Assembly: GCA_950022295.1 (NCBI GenBank)
Contig: OX465597.1
Span: forward strand, 399,037,016-399,101,015
Origin: Bromus sterilis
Lineage: Eukaryota > Streptophyta > Magnoliopsida > Poales > Poaceae
Direction of reading: 5' to 3'
DNA length: 64,000 nt
Made by a program: the position numbers and the translations under genes. This document shows, piece by piece, positions 22,260 to 34,353 of the stretch. A model generated the notes under the pieces. That model saw only the letters and a program-made list of their open reading frames with translations, did not search any database and had not been told where the DNA came from. Positions within the stretch are counted from its first letter, which is position 1, and every line of letters starts with the position of its first letter.

Positions 22260-23093
22260 ATGTTAGGATTTGGTGCCTAGAGGGAATCATAGGTTTTAGA
22301 TTTCCATCAAAGGGATGGGGAAAATATGAAGAAGTCTTGGGATAGAATTTCTAATGCACATAGAAGAATTATGCCTTGGATACCTATAAAAATTGTGCTT
22401 AGAAATTTTTACCATGGTCTTTTTAGATGGTGCAAACACTCTTTGGATATTATAGCCGAAGGGGATTTCTTAGCTTGTGATGAAGCTAGAGCTCTTGAAA
22501 TTATACATGGTCTATCAAGTTACTTTGTTTATGATCATAGTTTTTATATTGTCATAGATAGACTTTCTACTATTGAAAAGAGATTGGATGCTCTAGACTT
22601 GAGAAAAGTAAAGAAACCCCAGCCAAATAAGAAAGATGTTTATGAGTTAGATGCTGACTAGGAACCCTTTGTTAGAATTAGCATCTCTAATCAAGAGTTC
22701 CTTTCTTTCTGTGACATTGGGTCCATGGTATCTACTATGCCAAAAGTTGTTCATGATTCTTTAAAATTTAACATGGACAAATTGTCATCCTATCATGAAC
22801 ATGCTAATGGAGATATTTCTGAGATTCAGGGAAGGATGAAAGACGTACCAGTGACATTCCTTAAAGGGATTGCAATGGTTGATTTCTTCTTCATGAAGCC
22901 AAACCAACGAAATATAGTGCTTGGGAGGGATTTCCTCCGGGCCGTGAAAGGCTTCATTGATATAGGTAAGGGACAAATACGCCTACGCGGGAAAGCAAAA
23001 GGTATATACCCCTTTCCTAAAAGAAACAAGGATGAACTTGTTGAGGAACCATTTGAATCGATTTACAACTCCTATTATTCTGATGATCTTTGA
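22260..23093 (+). pseudogene. Short Gag-protease fusion frame of E, three nonsense codons
   Basis: This frame is homologous to that of C. From ATG 22260 it meets TAG at codon 7 (22278-22280) and TAG at codon 11 (22290-22292), then is open from 22326 until TAG at 22659-22661, which replaces a tryptophan codon preserved in C. It then runs open through the protease part to the stop at 23091-23093. Gag-like residues include DGENMKKSWDRI and LRNFYHGLFRWCKHSLDII. Protease-like residues include FCDIGSMVSTMPKVVHDSL and NIVLGRDFLRAVKGFIDI. Both copies keep their similarity across the Gag-protease join. As in C, no polymerase or integrase domain follows, only conserved noncoding DNA. Confidence 0.75.
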
Positions 23094-23770
23094 TTCCTCC
23101 TATTTTGCATTAAGCCTAGCTAATGGCTTTAAAGAAGCGCTTTCGGGAGGCAGCCCGCAACGAATTTAGGATTTCCTTTTTGTTTTTCTTCTGTTTTTAG
23201 TGGTCTTGAAGATTTTTACTACTGTAGCAACATCATTGTATCTTTACTTTTCAAGCTTTGTGCCAATTATAGCCTCATATGACAAGGGAAGTGAAAGTTG
23301 TGACATGCTGTCCAGAAAACAGATTCTGTCCTCGTGACTAGAAAAATCACAGAAAAATCCCAGTTCATCTTTTTGAGCTGAAATTTTTACACGGCGTGCT
23401 CTATACAATTACGGAACTTTCGTATGTTCTGAGTTTTTTATTTGAGTTGCAGAAGTATCCCTAAAAAATTCTTTACTACCTGCTGGTCTTTTTTTCACAG
23501 ATTCTGTCCTATTTTGCCTTTTCTTCGTTTTGCAAACATTAAGCTTGCTTTTTCTTTGCAAAAACTTTTTGGAAATCTTGAGAAACAGTAGATCTTCAAG
23601 AATGTCCTTATTTCCAGTAGAGGAAAAATTATTTTATTACGGGTACTAACCTCGCTAATCAGATTATGATGAGTTATGTATGAAGGGAGTTTTCAAGTGT
23701 GCGAGGGAAGATGATGAAAGAAGATTCAGGAGTGTCAAGCGCTCAAGCTTGGGGATGCCCCCATGCATCC
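23094..23770 (+). other. Noncoding internal region of E, left part
   Basis: Matches C 15958-16620. It ends in CTTGGGGATGCCCCCATGC followed by ATCC, the left arm and loop of the conserved inverted repeat, at which D inserted. Confidence 0.75.
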
Positions 23771-25390
23771 TGATACGGTGAGGATCTCTCACTCCTCATT
23801 GGTAACCCCAAGTGGAAGGTGAGATGTAGCGTAGCAGCAAATTTCCCTCGGTGAAGATACCAAGGTTATCGAACTAGTAGGACTGCAAGAGATACAAGAA
23901 GGTGTCACGGCGCTTGACGTGGACCTGCACACAGATACAAATAACTTTGCTCCCAACGAGTACAGAGGAGTTGTCAATTCCTCCGGCCTTGCTATTTACA
24001 AAGGATTAACGCAAAAGATAATAATGATAGTGATAGCAACTAAAAATTAAACTAAGGATGTAAACAGTAATATGAAGATGGACCGGGATCCCGTGATTTT
24101 CACTAGTGATGTCTCTCTCCCAAAAGACGATAAAAGTGCTAGCGAGGTAAACAAATCACAGTTGGGAAATTGATAGGATTATGAAGGCACCGCAATGCTA
24201 ACTATGCTGCAAAGAAAGGAAGGGCTCAAAAGCAATGGGCAGTACGCCAAGGTAAGCAGACCGAAATCCATCTGCATCTACTACGAATCATCCACCTTGA
24301 GATATCTATCCAGAACATCTCGCTGATATTAAGTTGCGAATCCCACCCAAAGTGTAAATCCAAAGCAACAAACAACTGCATTAAAAGAACTTTGCGTAAA
24401 GTAAACAATCCTTGCATCCGCGGATACAAGCACCGTTGTTTTATCCCTGGTGGCAACAACACATCCCCTAGTCTCATGTTTATGTCACTCAAGCTAGACA
24501 TCAAGGGGCTGAACCCACAATCAAGCATAACGCTCCCTCTTGGAGTTGCAACAAAATACTTGGCCAAAGTAAAATACGGCAACGGAGAACATGCAAGAAT
24601 TTACTCAAGAACAAAATATAAAAGAGAAGAACCAAATATATTACTCATCACAATCTGAACATAGTCTCATAATCCATCAGATCCCAACAAACTCAGCATA
24701 GCAACGGTATAAAATTACAAAGGTGCCTCGATCATGTAAGGCAGCTCACGAGGTCTCGAAAGTGGAGGCACAAAGAGGGGAGAGGAACATCACATAGCTA
24801 CTGGTCACGGACCCATGGTCCAAGGGAAACTACTCACAGTACATACGGGAGGTGTCCATGGCTATGGATGGTCTCCCGGAGGGGGTAGCTTCTCCCGGCA
24901 GGGTGCCGGAGCAGATTCTCCAGGCAGCCCTGATCTTGAAGCTGCGGCGGCGGCGGTACATAGGCGAGATCGCGGAAAAGAGATCAATATTAGGGGTTTC
25001 CACCCCGAGGGCTAAATATAGGCGGAGGGGGGTGTCAAGGGGACCCACCAGGCAGCCAGGAGGCCTCCTGGCGCGGTCTAGGGTGGGGCCGCGCCAGGGA
25101 CCCTCCTGGTATCCTGGTGGTGGCCCCCTCCGCTGCCTTGGTTATTCCGGAAGCTTCCAGGTCGCTGATTTTTTTATCTGATTTTTTCGGATTTTTTGGA
25201 GCACTTTTAATGGCCGGAAAACCTGAAATACAAAAACAGCAGAAAATAGCAACTGGCAGCTGGGTGCACTGGGTTAATAGATTAGTCCAAATATGCTCAA
25301 AAGTGTATGAAAGTTCAAGCAAAACATGGCAAAGTCACACAAAACATGCATGGAGCAAGCAGAAATTATAGATACATTTGGGACGTATCA
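23771..25390 (-). repeat. 3' LTR of D (1,620 bp)
   Basis: On the minus strand it starts TGATACGTCCC at 25390 and ends CACCGTATCA at 23771. It is preceded on the minus strand by the purine-rich AAGCTTGGGGATGT. The GC-rich hairpin lies near 25055-25110. Confidence 0.88.
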
Positions 25391-28068
25391 ACATCCCCAA
25401 GCTTAATTCCTGCTCGTCCTCGAGTAGGTAAATGATAACAAGCATAATTTATGTGGTGACATGCCACACAACCATATAAGAACTTTTAAGTAAAGCAATC
25501 AAAGCATGCAATTCAATTCAAGTCATAACAGGCAAGAGTCTATATTAGCATTGACACAAGCAACAAAAGAACAAAAGGTGCAAGAGCTCTCGCTGTCCGT
25601 GACTCGAATGTCTCCAGATGGTGTTTGCGTGCAAGCAGGGGACTGGTAAAAAGAGAGAAAAAAGGTTGTTGAGAACAACTATCTACTAAAGTTTCACACT
25701 TGGTCTCCTTTGGATTCTTATCTTGACTCGTCCCCAGACCACTAGCCAGGTACAAGTCAAACCGATCCACTCCCTTTCGATATTTTGAGCACTCATGCAA
25801 TGGATGAGCGTGAGCAAGAAAGTTGACACCTAAAAGGCGAAATAGAAAGAAGGTGGAGGAGGAAGACAAAAAGGTGTGAAAGGCTCACATCAATGAGGAC
25901 AATCATAGGCGAGAGAAGGCCATATGATAGATATGATGTGAGGAGTAGGGATTGCCATCCAACGGATGCACATGTGAGCTAAAAGCTCTCCAAGGGAACT
26001 ATATGCATGAATGATGATCTCTATGGAGTACAAGGGATAGAGGATGAAGTAATAGTGTGGATCTCTCAAAAGGAATAGTAGTGTGCCCCCTTCTCTCTTT
26101 TTATTTTTCTCTTTTTTCTATTTTTTTGTATTTTTTGGTGGCCTCAATGGCTCTTTCTATTTAACTCTCATTTGTCCTCTTTGGGATCTTTTTTATTTTG
26201 TCCTCTTTGGGATCTTTTCCTCACTTTAGGGGCAACACTCTATATTTTACAAGAATATAGGAGATCTTTCACACTTTACAAAATTACTCACATAAAGAAG
26301 ATATAACTATCATGATGCAAAGGTATGACATGAGGATCAAGTCATGAGAAGGTGGATGTTGCATGGCAATGTATCTCGGAAAGGCTATGGAAATGCCTTG
26401 TAGGCAGGTATGGTGGCTGTTTTGAGGAAGGATATAAGGAGGCTTATGATGACAGAGCGTATCGTGCCAAGGGTTTGGATGCACCGGCGAAGTATGCGCC
26501 AACTCTCAAGGTGAGAAAGGGCAATGCACGGTACCGAAGAGGCTAGAAAAAGTATAGGTGGGTGGAAGTGTCAACTTTCGAATACTCACATTAGTCTGAA
26601 GAACTCATGCACTTATTATCGGTAACTCTCAATCTAATCAGGAGGTTTCACAAAGAGACAAGTACCCCGAGGAGGAGTGTATGGGGGTTTGGTTATCCTT
26701 GCGCATCCTCGACTCATGGTACGTGAGTGTACTCTAATATTCGAACCCTCCAGAGGTTAGTGATCCATCTAGTAGCTAGAGTTATCAACATGGGTTTTTG
26801 GTTTTCGAAAAACACACGGATTGCCCAAAATACGACAGCTATCACTAATAGGCTCGAGCTCTTGACACCAAAAGTTCAAACATTACTCTAGTCAATACCT
26901 CAAAACTATTTCAAGTTACTACTACAAAGAGAAAAGCAACTTCAACTACCTACTTCTAGTCAAGACACAAAACTCAGTGCAACAGGCAAACTCTCTAACA
27001 AGATAAAACGTGCAACCTATAGAAAGTTCAACCTAAAACAAAAGAAAAGTTCTAGAAAAACTAAAGCACTACAACTAAACAGAGCAGCATCTAAGAAAAG
27101 AAAAAGAACAACTCACAGCTAAAAGAAAAAACATGCAAGCCCTATGAGGAGTTCTAATTCAAGCGGAGCGTGTAATTGTCCCACACAAAAGAGTAAGCTG
27201 GTATCTAACTTGTTACTACAGCAAACAAATCAAGAACAAACCTAGAAAAGTAAAGAGCGAGACGCTCCAAGTATAGCACATAACGCATGAAGCGATAAAA
27301 ATATAGTGCAACGAGAGACAAACTGATAATTGTTGATGAAGAAGGGGATGCACGGGGGAATCCCCAAGCTTAGACGCTATAGTCTCCTTGAATATTTATT
27401 AGGGTGCACATGGGCATCCCCAAGCTTGAGCGTTTGACACTCCAGGATCTTCTTTCATCATCTTCCATCGCACACTTGAAAACTCCCTTCATACATACTC
27501 ATTGTAGACTGATTAGAGAGGTTAGTACCATATTAAAATAATTTTTCCTTTGCTCTAAATAAAGATAATCTTGAAGAGCTACTGTTTCTCAAGATTTCCA
27601 AAAAGTTTTTGCAAAGAAAAAGCAAGCTCAAGGTTTGCAAAGTATGGAGAGACAAAACGTGGCAGAATCTGTGAAAAACAGAACATCAGATAGAAACGAA
27701 TTTTTTAGGGGTACTTTTGCAACTCAAATCAAAAAACTCAGAACATACGCAAGTTTCTTAATTGTATAGAGCACGCTGTGTAAAAAATTCAGCTCAAAAA
27801 TATGAACTGGGATTTTCCATGATTTTTCTAGTCACGAGGACAGAATCTGTTTTCTGGACAACATGTCACAACTTTCACTTCCCTTGTCGTATGAGGCTAT
27901 AAAAGGCACAAAGCTTGAAAAATAAAGATACAATGATGTTGCTACAGTAGTAACAATCATCAAGACCACTAAGAACAGAAGAAAAGCAAAAAGAAAAACC
28001 TAAATTCGTTGCGGGCTGCCTCCCGAAAGCGCTTCTTTAAAGCCATTAGCTAGGCTTAAAGCAGAAGA
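25391..28068 (-). other. Noncoding internal region of D
   Basis: About 2.7 kb with no supported coding sequence. It is alignable by eye, inverted, with the noncoding halves of E (23094-23770 and 38644-40840) and C (42515-44607). The shared blocks include the inverted-repeat segment near 27346-27430 and the polypyrimidine stretch near 26090-26230. Conservation across copies suggests packaging or replication signals, which is inference. Confidence 0.7.
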
Positions 28069-28941
28069 TCAAGTTGTATCCATTGAACCATCATCACGAT
28101 CATCAAAAAGCTCTTTAATAGTACAACTAGTCTTAATAGGTTTCTCAAATAAAGGACGAATGAAAATGCTTCTTGGAATAAAACCAAAAGGAGGGAAATC
28201 AATTGGAGTTTCATTAAAGTTAAAGATAGGTGTCTCCTCCAAAGTTTTCACCGTTTCAACTCTCTTGGTAATGGGTGTGTTTGCTTTAGCTCGAGGAACC
28301 TTGGGGACGTAAACGAACTTAGGTTCCTTCTTTGCTAGAGTTTCATCCTTTTTGGTTTTGATTGAGGAAAAGGTAGTTCCTAGAGTTTCAATAACTTCCT
28401 CAATCTTTTCTATCCTAGAAGACTTCTCATCAAGGGATTTGATAGTCTCCAAAGTTTTGATAATTTTCTGCATGGAGTTATCTAACCTATTCAAATTCCC
28501 TTGAATCTTACGATCCAACTCATTCACCCTATCGATACTTGGCATCTCTAGCTCTATTTTTTCAAGTTTTCTCATAATGTGAGCTAAAGTAATGTCCTCC
28601 TTAATACTAATAACTGGGAGACTTCCAACAAGATTTTCAATAACATTAAGGGCTTCCCAAACTGGGGCCTCTATGAAGTTCCCATTGATAGCAGTGTCTA
28701 AAAGAAACCTATTCCGAGAAGTGATCCCAACATACAATTTTCTAAGCAAGATAGTAGTGGATTGCTTCTTGGTGGCTCTTTTTTGAGAATCATTAATCCT
28801 ATACCAAGCATCTTTCAAACTTTCACCACCTCTTTGAGTAAAGGTAAGTACTTCTGCCTCAACAAAGGCAAAAGGACCAGCCATAGTGGTAACTACTGAC
28901 AAGGTAACAGGTATTTTTGGTGTTTTTGATAAGGGACACAA
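28069..28941 (-). CDS. Gag-like protein of D
   Basis: An uninterrupted 290-codon frame just inside D's 5' end. A second ATG, about 20 codons in (MAGPFAFVEAEVLTF), is a plausible true start. Residues about 25-110 match the Athila Gag core and are related to the frames of C and E: EVLTFTQRGGESLKDAWYRI, then ILLRKLYVGI and EALNVIENLVGS. The middle, about residues 115-190, is a probable coiled coil rich in Lys, Glu and Ile (IMRKLEKIELEM, RIEKIEEVIETL). The C-terminus is basic then acidic and lacks a zinc knuckle. No protease follows. Unlike the C and E frames it has no nonsense codons. If translated it might form or join particles made with proteins from an autonomous Athila element. Confidence 0.7.
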   Translation of the reverse strand: MCPLSKTPKIPVTLSVVTTMAGPFAFVEAEVLTFTQRGGESLKDAWYRINDSQKRATKKQSTTILLRKLYVGITSRNRFLLDTAINGNFIEAPVWEALNVIENLVGSLPVISIKEDITLAHIMRKLEKIELEMPSIDRVNELDRKIQGNLNRLDNSMQKIIKTLETIKSLDEKSSRIEKIEEVIETLGTTFSSIKTKKDETLAKKEPKFVYVPKVPRAKANTPITKRVETVKTLEETPIFNFNETPIDFPPFGFIPRSIFIRPLFEKPIKTSCTIKELFDDRDDGSMDTT

Positions 28942-29025
28942 AAGTAAAAACGGAAAGGTAAACTAACAAGACTAAAAAGCAAAGATAAAAGATAGTGTGC
29001 AACTCCCCTATCTTGTAGACTGGAG

Positions 29026-29043
29026 TCCCCGGCAACGGCGCCA
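29026..29043 (-). other. Primer-binding site of D
   Basis: Minus-strand TGGCGCCGTTGCCGGGGA, ten bases from the LTR end, as in C and E. Confidence 0.88.
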
Positions 29044-30084
29044 GAAATTGGCTTGATACGGTGAGGATCTCTCACTCCTCGTTGGTTACCCCAAGTGGAA
29101 GGTGAGATGTAGCGTAGCAGAAAATTTCCCTCGGTGAAGATACCAAGGTTATCGAACCAGTAGGACTCCAAGAGATACAAGAAGGTGTCACGGCGCTTGA
29201 CGTGGACCTGCACACAGATACAGATAACTTTGCTCCCAACGAGTACAGAGGAGTTGTCAATTCCTCCGGCCTTTTTGTTTACAAAGGATTAATGCAAAAG
29301 ATAATAATGATAGTGATAGCAACTGAAAAGTAAACTAAGGATGTAAACAGTAATATGAAGATGGACCGGGATCCCGTGATTTTCACTAGTGATGTCTCTC
29401 TCCCGAAAGATGATAAAAGTGCTAGCGAGGTAAACAAATCACAGTTGGGCAATTGACAGGATTATGAAGGCACCACAATGCTAACTATGTTGCAAAGAAA
29501 GGAAGGGCTCAAAAGCAATGGGCAGTACGCCAAGGTAAGTAGACCGAAATCCATCTGCATCTACTACGAATCATCCACCTTGAGATATCTATCCAGAACA
29601 TCTCGCTGGTATTAAGTTGCGAATCCCACCCAAAGTGTAAATCCAAAGCAACAGACAAGTGCATTAAAAGAACTTTGCGTAAAGTAAACAATCCTTGCAT
29701 CCGCGGATACAAGAACTGTTGTTTTATCCCTAGTGGCAACAACACATCCCCTAGTCTCATGTTTCTGTCACTCAAGCTAGACATCAAGGGGCTGAACCCA
29801 CAATCAAGCATAACGCTCCCTCTTGGAGTTGCAACAAAATACTTGGCCAAAGTTAAATACGGCAACGGAGAACATGCAAGAATTTACTCAAGAACAAAAT
29901 ATAAAAGATAAGAACCAAATATATTACTCATCACAATCTGAACATAGTCTCATAATCCATCAGATACCAACAAACTCAGCATAGCAACGGCAGAAAATTA
30001 AAAAGGTGCCTCGATCATGTGAGGCAGCTCACGAGGTCTCGAAAGTGGAGGCACAAAGAGGGGAGAGAACATCACATAGCTACT

Positions 30085-33000
30085 TGTAACAGCCCAGTTT
30101 TCACAAAAATTAAAAATTTTGTTTTCGGTGTGAATTGATTGATTGTCTGATTTGTTTGCGGTGTTTGCATCCCCGATTTATCGATCGGCGATTATTTCCC
30201 CCCCTCTTATCTCGTATCGGACGGAGACCGACCCTTGCCACCCTGACACTCGACCTTTGCGACACCGGGTTTCGCCCGATCACCGTCGCGAAAACCGCAC
30301 GAGACCAGCCGCAGCCAACGGAACGAAAAAACCCCATTTAATAATTAAACATGATATTTTTATAGCGCGCCGGAAAGTGTTTTCGGAACGGTTCCAACGT
30401 GAGGTGAACGCCTCCGGCTCGACGCACTGATCGCGCAGTTCAAAGTTTTACCCGAATCGGAGGTACTGCGGACCCCCGGCGGTCAGAAACGTGAGCATCG
30501 TGCGCGCGAGCTAAAAACAGATGATGTTTTTACAAACTGCCAGCCACCGGGGCTATATAAAGACCACCACACTCCCACCCACCTAGGGTTTCCCTAGGCA
30601 GCCACCAGCCCCAGATCTGGCCCCAAATACCCCAATTTTCGCAGCAAACCCTAGCTCCCAGATCTGGATCCAGCCCAATGGATCTGGACCGTCAGATCGG
30701 CCGATCTGACGGCCAGAAACGTGCCACGTCAGCCCAGCCAACCACCTCTCTCCTCTCTCTCTCCCGTGGAGCTCCAACCGCGCCCGAGCGCTGCCCGTGG
30801 AGCCCCGGCGAGCCCTCTCCTTCCCCTTCTCTTTCTCCCTCCCTCTTTCCTCTCCTAACCTCTCCTCTCCGCTGTGCAGCACGCCGGCAGCACCATGGCC
30901 AGAGGACGCCCGCCATTGGAGGCCGCCTGAGCTCCGCGCGCCCGGAGCAGCCCCGCCGCCGCCTGGCCACGGCCCCGCACGGATCCGGCGGGATCCGGCC
31001 GCCGCCGCGCCAGGTCCTCTCCAGCCGCGCCGCCCGCCGCCGGTGGCCGGCCGGCAAGCCACCCGCCGCCGCGCCCCTCCATGGCTCGGGACGAGCAGCC
31101 AGCCGGCTGCCTCCCCTCCAACCGCGCGTGGGCCCTGCGCCCCCACGGCCCAACTCCCCTCCGAGGCCCAGGCCGGCCACCCCTCTGCTGCAGTGGGCCT
31201 TGGCCCAGAGGTGCCCTTCCCCTTTTTTTATTTTTGTTGCTGCTGTGCACTGTTGGGCCCGGTCAGTAGCAGATTCGGCCCGTTTAGGTTTTTTTTTCTC
31301 TGTTAGGGTTTTTTTTATTTAATTTAGGCGGTTTGTATTAGGATTTTTGCAGTGCCCGTAACTTTTTAACCGTAGCTCCGATTGCGACGCGTAAAATATG
31401 AAACTTGCTTAGATATGTGTCTAGTTTAATAATTTGTGCCTTGTTGCCATGTTTGACTTTGTTTACTTGTTGTTTAACTGTTAATTACAATTTCCCGCCA
31501 CTGAAACTGTAATTGCTATAACTTTTTAACCGTTGCTCTGTTTAAAATGTTCATTATATGTAACTTGACTAGAATTGCATGTAGATTGTGTTATTTCTGC
31601 TCTTGCTTGCTAATAAAAAAAATAAAAAAAAATGTTTAGGGCAAAACAGTACCAAATTCCATTTTTATCGTGGGGTCCGCAATAGTTTGCATGTCTAGGA
31701 TTTCACCCCACTTAAATTGACTAGCTTAGGTAGTTTATTTATGCTTCACCTCTTGCCATGTTTGTGTGCTATGCCATGCTTGCTTGAGTTGCCATGTTAA
31801 TAACCGTTGTTTGGTCACCTGTAGCTAAGCAACTTGAACCACCGTAAATGTGCGGTATCGTCGTGTGTGACGAGTACTCCACTTAAATCGTTAGTAACCG
31901 CTCTCAACGGTAGGTGCGATGTCTCGTGTTACTTCTTGTTGATGCTTGCTCTTGTATTGCTCCGTAGTAATAGTGGTGCACCGTTGATTGCATTCCAGTG
32001 TTTACTTCTTGTGTGCTTCCGCGGATACTCTCGGAGACGTTGCGAGCTTGCGATCAACTACACCTTCGGAACCCGACTTATCAACAGGCAAGGACTATAC
32101 ATTACTTATGATCCATTCTATTTCAACCAGCGGTTTGCATGCTAGTATAGGTTAGGTTCGATGTTGATCCTACCACATGTTTACAGCCTCTTTCAAACCG
32201 ATACAGCCATGTCCCCTCCCAGCAAACCTTGTACTGCTATGTTACTATTGCTCGTTGCTCATCCCCTGCTTAGTATGCATGCTTAGGATGCTACGATGTT
32301 ACCCTGTTACTCTTTGGGTTGGGATATCAGCTGATTATTATATTATTGTTGATGATATGATTATTATAATGTTGACTATATTCGACGAAGGATGGAAGGT
32401 CTAGGCTATCCCGCCCCGACGCTTTGTTCCATTCGAGTCACCTAGGATCCGAGTTCCGGGTATTGGTTTTAAGACTGAGCGTGCCTAACCGCGTGTGGGA
32501 TTTTATGGGGTCCCCTTTTCTTACCTATCTAGCTTCAAACATTTCTAGAGGTGGCCCAAGGGGATTTACCATTTGAAAACATGCATATATATCTTGTCGG
32601 GTCGCTCCTAGCAAATATCTTTTAAAACAACTTGGGCCAGCGGAGACATGGTTTCTTTGTTGGTCCACCCCAGGGAGCTAGGGGGTTGTCCACATCTGTT
32701 TGGGCAACTAACCCGACCTCATCCAGACGGTAGAGGCCGATTTGAGAGCGCGGCCGGCTTTTGAGTTGGATGTCGACTCACCGGGGGCCACCCGGATTTG
32801 TTCGTTGTTAGCTAGAGGGACTTGTCGTTTCGGATCTCTTGGAACTAAATCATAAAATGGTTGCCTGTGATGGGTAGCAACTGAGAGTGACGAGCGTGCG
32901 TGCGGAGCCTCGTAATGGGCAGTTGGTACACCCCTGCAGGGTTAAATCTTTTCGAGAAGCCATGTCCACGGTTATGGACGACTTGAGACCTACGTCCTGT

Positions 33001-33748
33001 TCATAGACAACAACAACAGAGATAATCTTAATATAACTTGATCAACGTGTGTGTGTGCCTTGACTGCTTCTTCTTCGTCGGGATGCGAAGAGGAGGACAA
33101 GGATAGGATAGGTGTTATGTTTGCGTAAGTAGTTGATAGCAAGACTTGTTGGAGGCGATTCCTCATCGAATGCTTGGCTTCTTATCTTACTCTCTAGATC
33201 GTTAGCCACTTCATAAATGCTAGTGCGGCAGCAACCTCACCACTTACCCCTTCCTTACCGTAAACTACTAGTTGTCCTAGAATGACGAGTGATGAAGTCC
33301 TTGCTGGGTCAGATGACCACTACAGTTGGATGTTGAGTACCTCTGTACTCATGATACTACCCCCAAACTCTTTTCAGGGTTCTTGATCGACAACAGGTAT
33401 GGTGATCGACGTTTCACGTGGAGACTCGACGACGACTAGTTAGGCGGATCCCGGCGGAGGGCCTGGACCCGTGTGGTTATGGGGATCGATGCTTTTCTCT
33501 TTGCCAGTAGGCATTTGCTTGTAGTCTGTACTCAGACATGTACCTTCCGCTGTTGTATTGTATTTGAGGCAGTTGTATGCCAATTGTATGAGATGTTGTA
33601 TCCTTGTATCTGTAATGTTGTGATATCATGTTGGAAATCCGGGGCATATGGCTCTGTCATATGTCGCGGTGGGACCGATATGTGCTTCGTCCCCGGATCT
33701 GGGTGGAAACACCTAGATATGGAACAGTACCGCATATCGGGCCTTACA
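30085..33748 (+). repeat. 5' LTR of F (3,664 bp)
   Basis: Contains an AT-rich start, a TATA box, a GC-rich leader (about 30770-31260) and a long AT-moderate body ending near a GTTGAGTACCTCTGTACTCA motif at 33333-33352. Open frames in the GC-rich leader show no domain and are not called. Confidence 0.92.
30554..30560 (+). promoter_or_regulatory. TATA box in 5' LTR of F
   Basis: TATATAA in the context GGGGCTATATAAAGACCACC, about 470 bp into the LTR and just upstream of the GC-rich leader. Transcripts would start about 30 bp downstream. Position is inferred from the motif alone. Confidence 0.65.
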
Positions 33749-33764
33749 ACTTGGTATCAGAGCC
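33749..33764 (+). other. Primer-binding site of F
   Basis: ACTTGGTATCAGAGCC immediately after the LTR end, complementary to initiator methionine tRNA. Confidence 0.9.
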
Positions 33765-34353
33765 TTACCGACCGTAGGATCCCTTCTCTGGCCGAAGTCG
33801 AGTCTAGACAAAAAAATATTTTGTTGTTACTAAGTTAGTTATCGGAGAGTAGGAATCTTTTTACTCCTTATCTTTGCTCTGGTTAGGACAAGTGTCGTAA
33901 GTGTTTTACTCTCGACTTATCCCCTTCAAAAACTCTAGGATCTCGAGTGTGTGGAGTATCGGAACCGTTACAATGCCTTGCTTGCAGCGTATTGTCTCGA
34001 TTCCGAGCTCAGGTTGGGAAATCCTGTAGTACCTTTAGTTCTTCCAACTCTGGTTTACATCTGGGTCATCCATTGCCATCCATCCTTTTGCCCGGTGTTT
34101 TTACGACTTGCGTCGAAAAGCACTATCCCTTTGACCAGGTTTTCGCTGTCATTCTTCCTTTTGACACCTGATGGTTTCGTTTTTCGACGATGTCGTCTCT
34201 CTGCGGAAATCTATCTCAACCGAAGCTCGACGTCGACATGGAGCAGAGTCCCTTGTTGGTGGTGTTGAAGATCGTCGACTCTCTTTTCTCTCTCCCCTCT
34301 CCCCCGGATCGTCCTGGATCTCGGGACGAGATCCCTTGTTGGTGGTGTTGTAT
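33765..34353 (+). other. Residual interior of F
   Basis: About 590 bp with no Gag or Pol similarity. A 19-bp word (TCCCTTGTTGGTGGTGTTG) occurs at 34249-34267 and again at 34332-34350 next to the 3' LTR. A conventional polypurine tract is not obvious before the LTR. Confidence 0.8.

Noticed and set aside
30583..31322. Long GC-rich frames in F's 5' LTR (and 34852-35648 in the 3' LTR) as genes
   Set aside because: They overlap on both strands, are Arg/Ala/Pro-rich without domains, contain length differences between LTRs, and lie in an LTR leader downstream of a TATA box.
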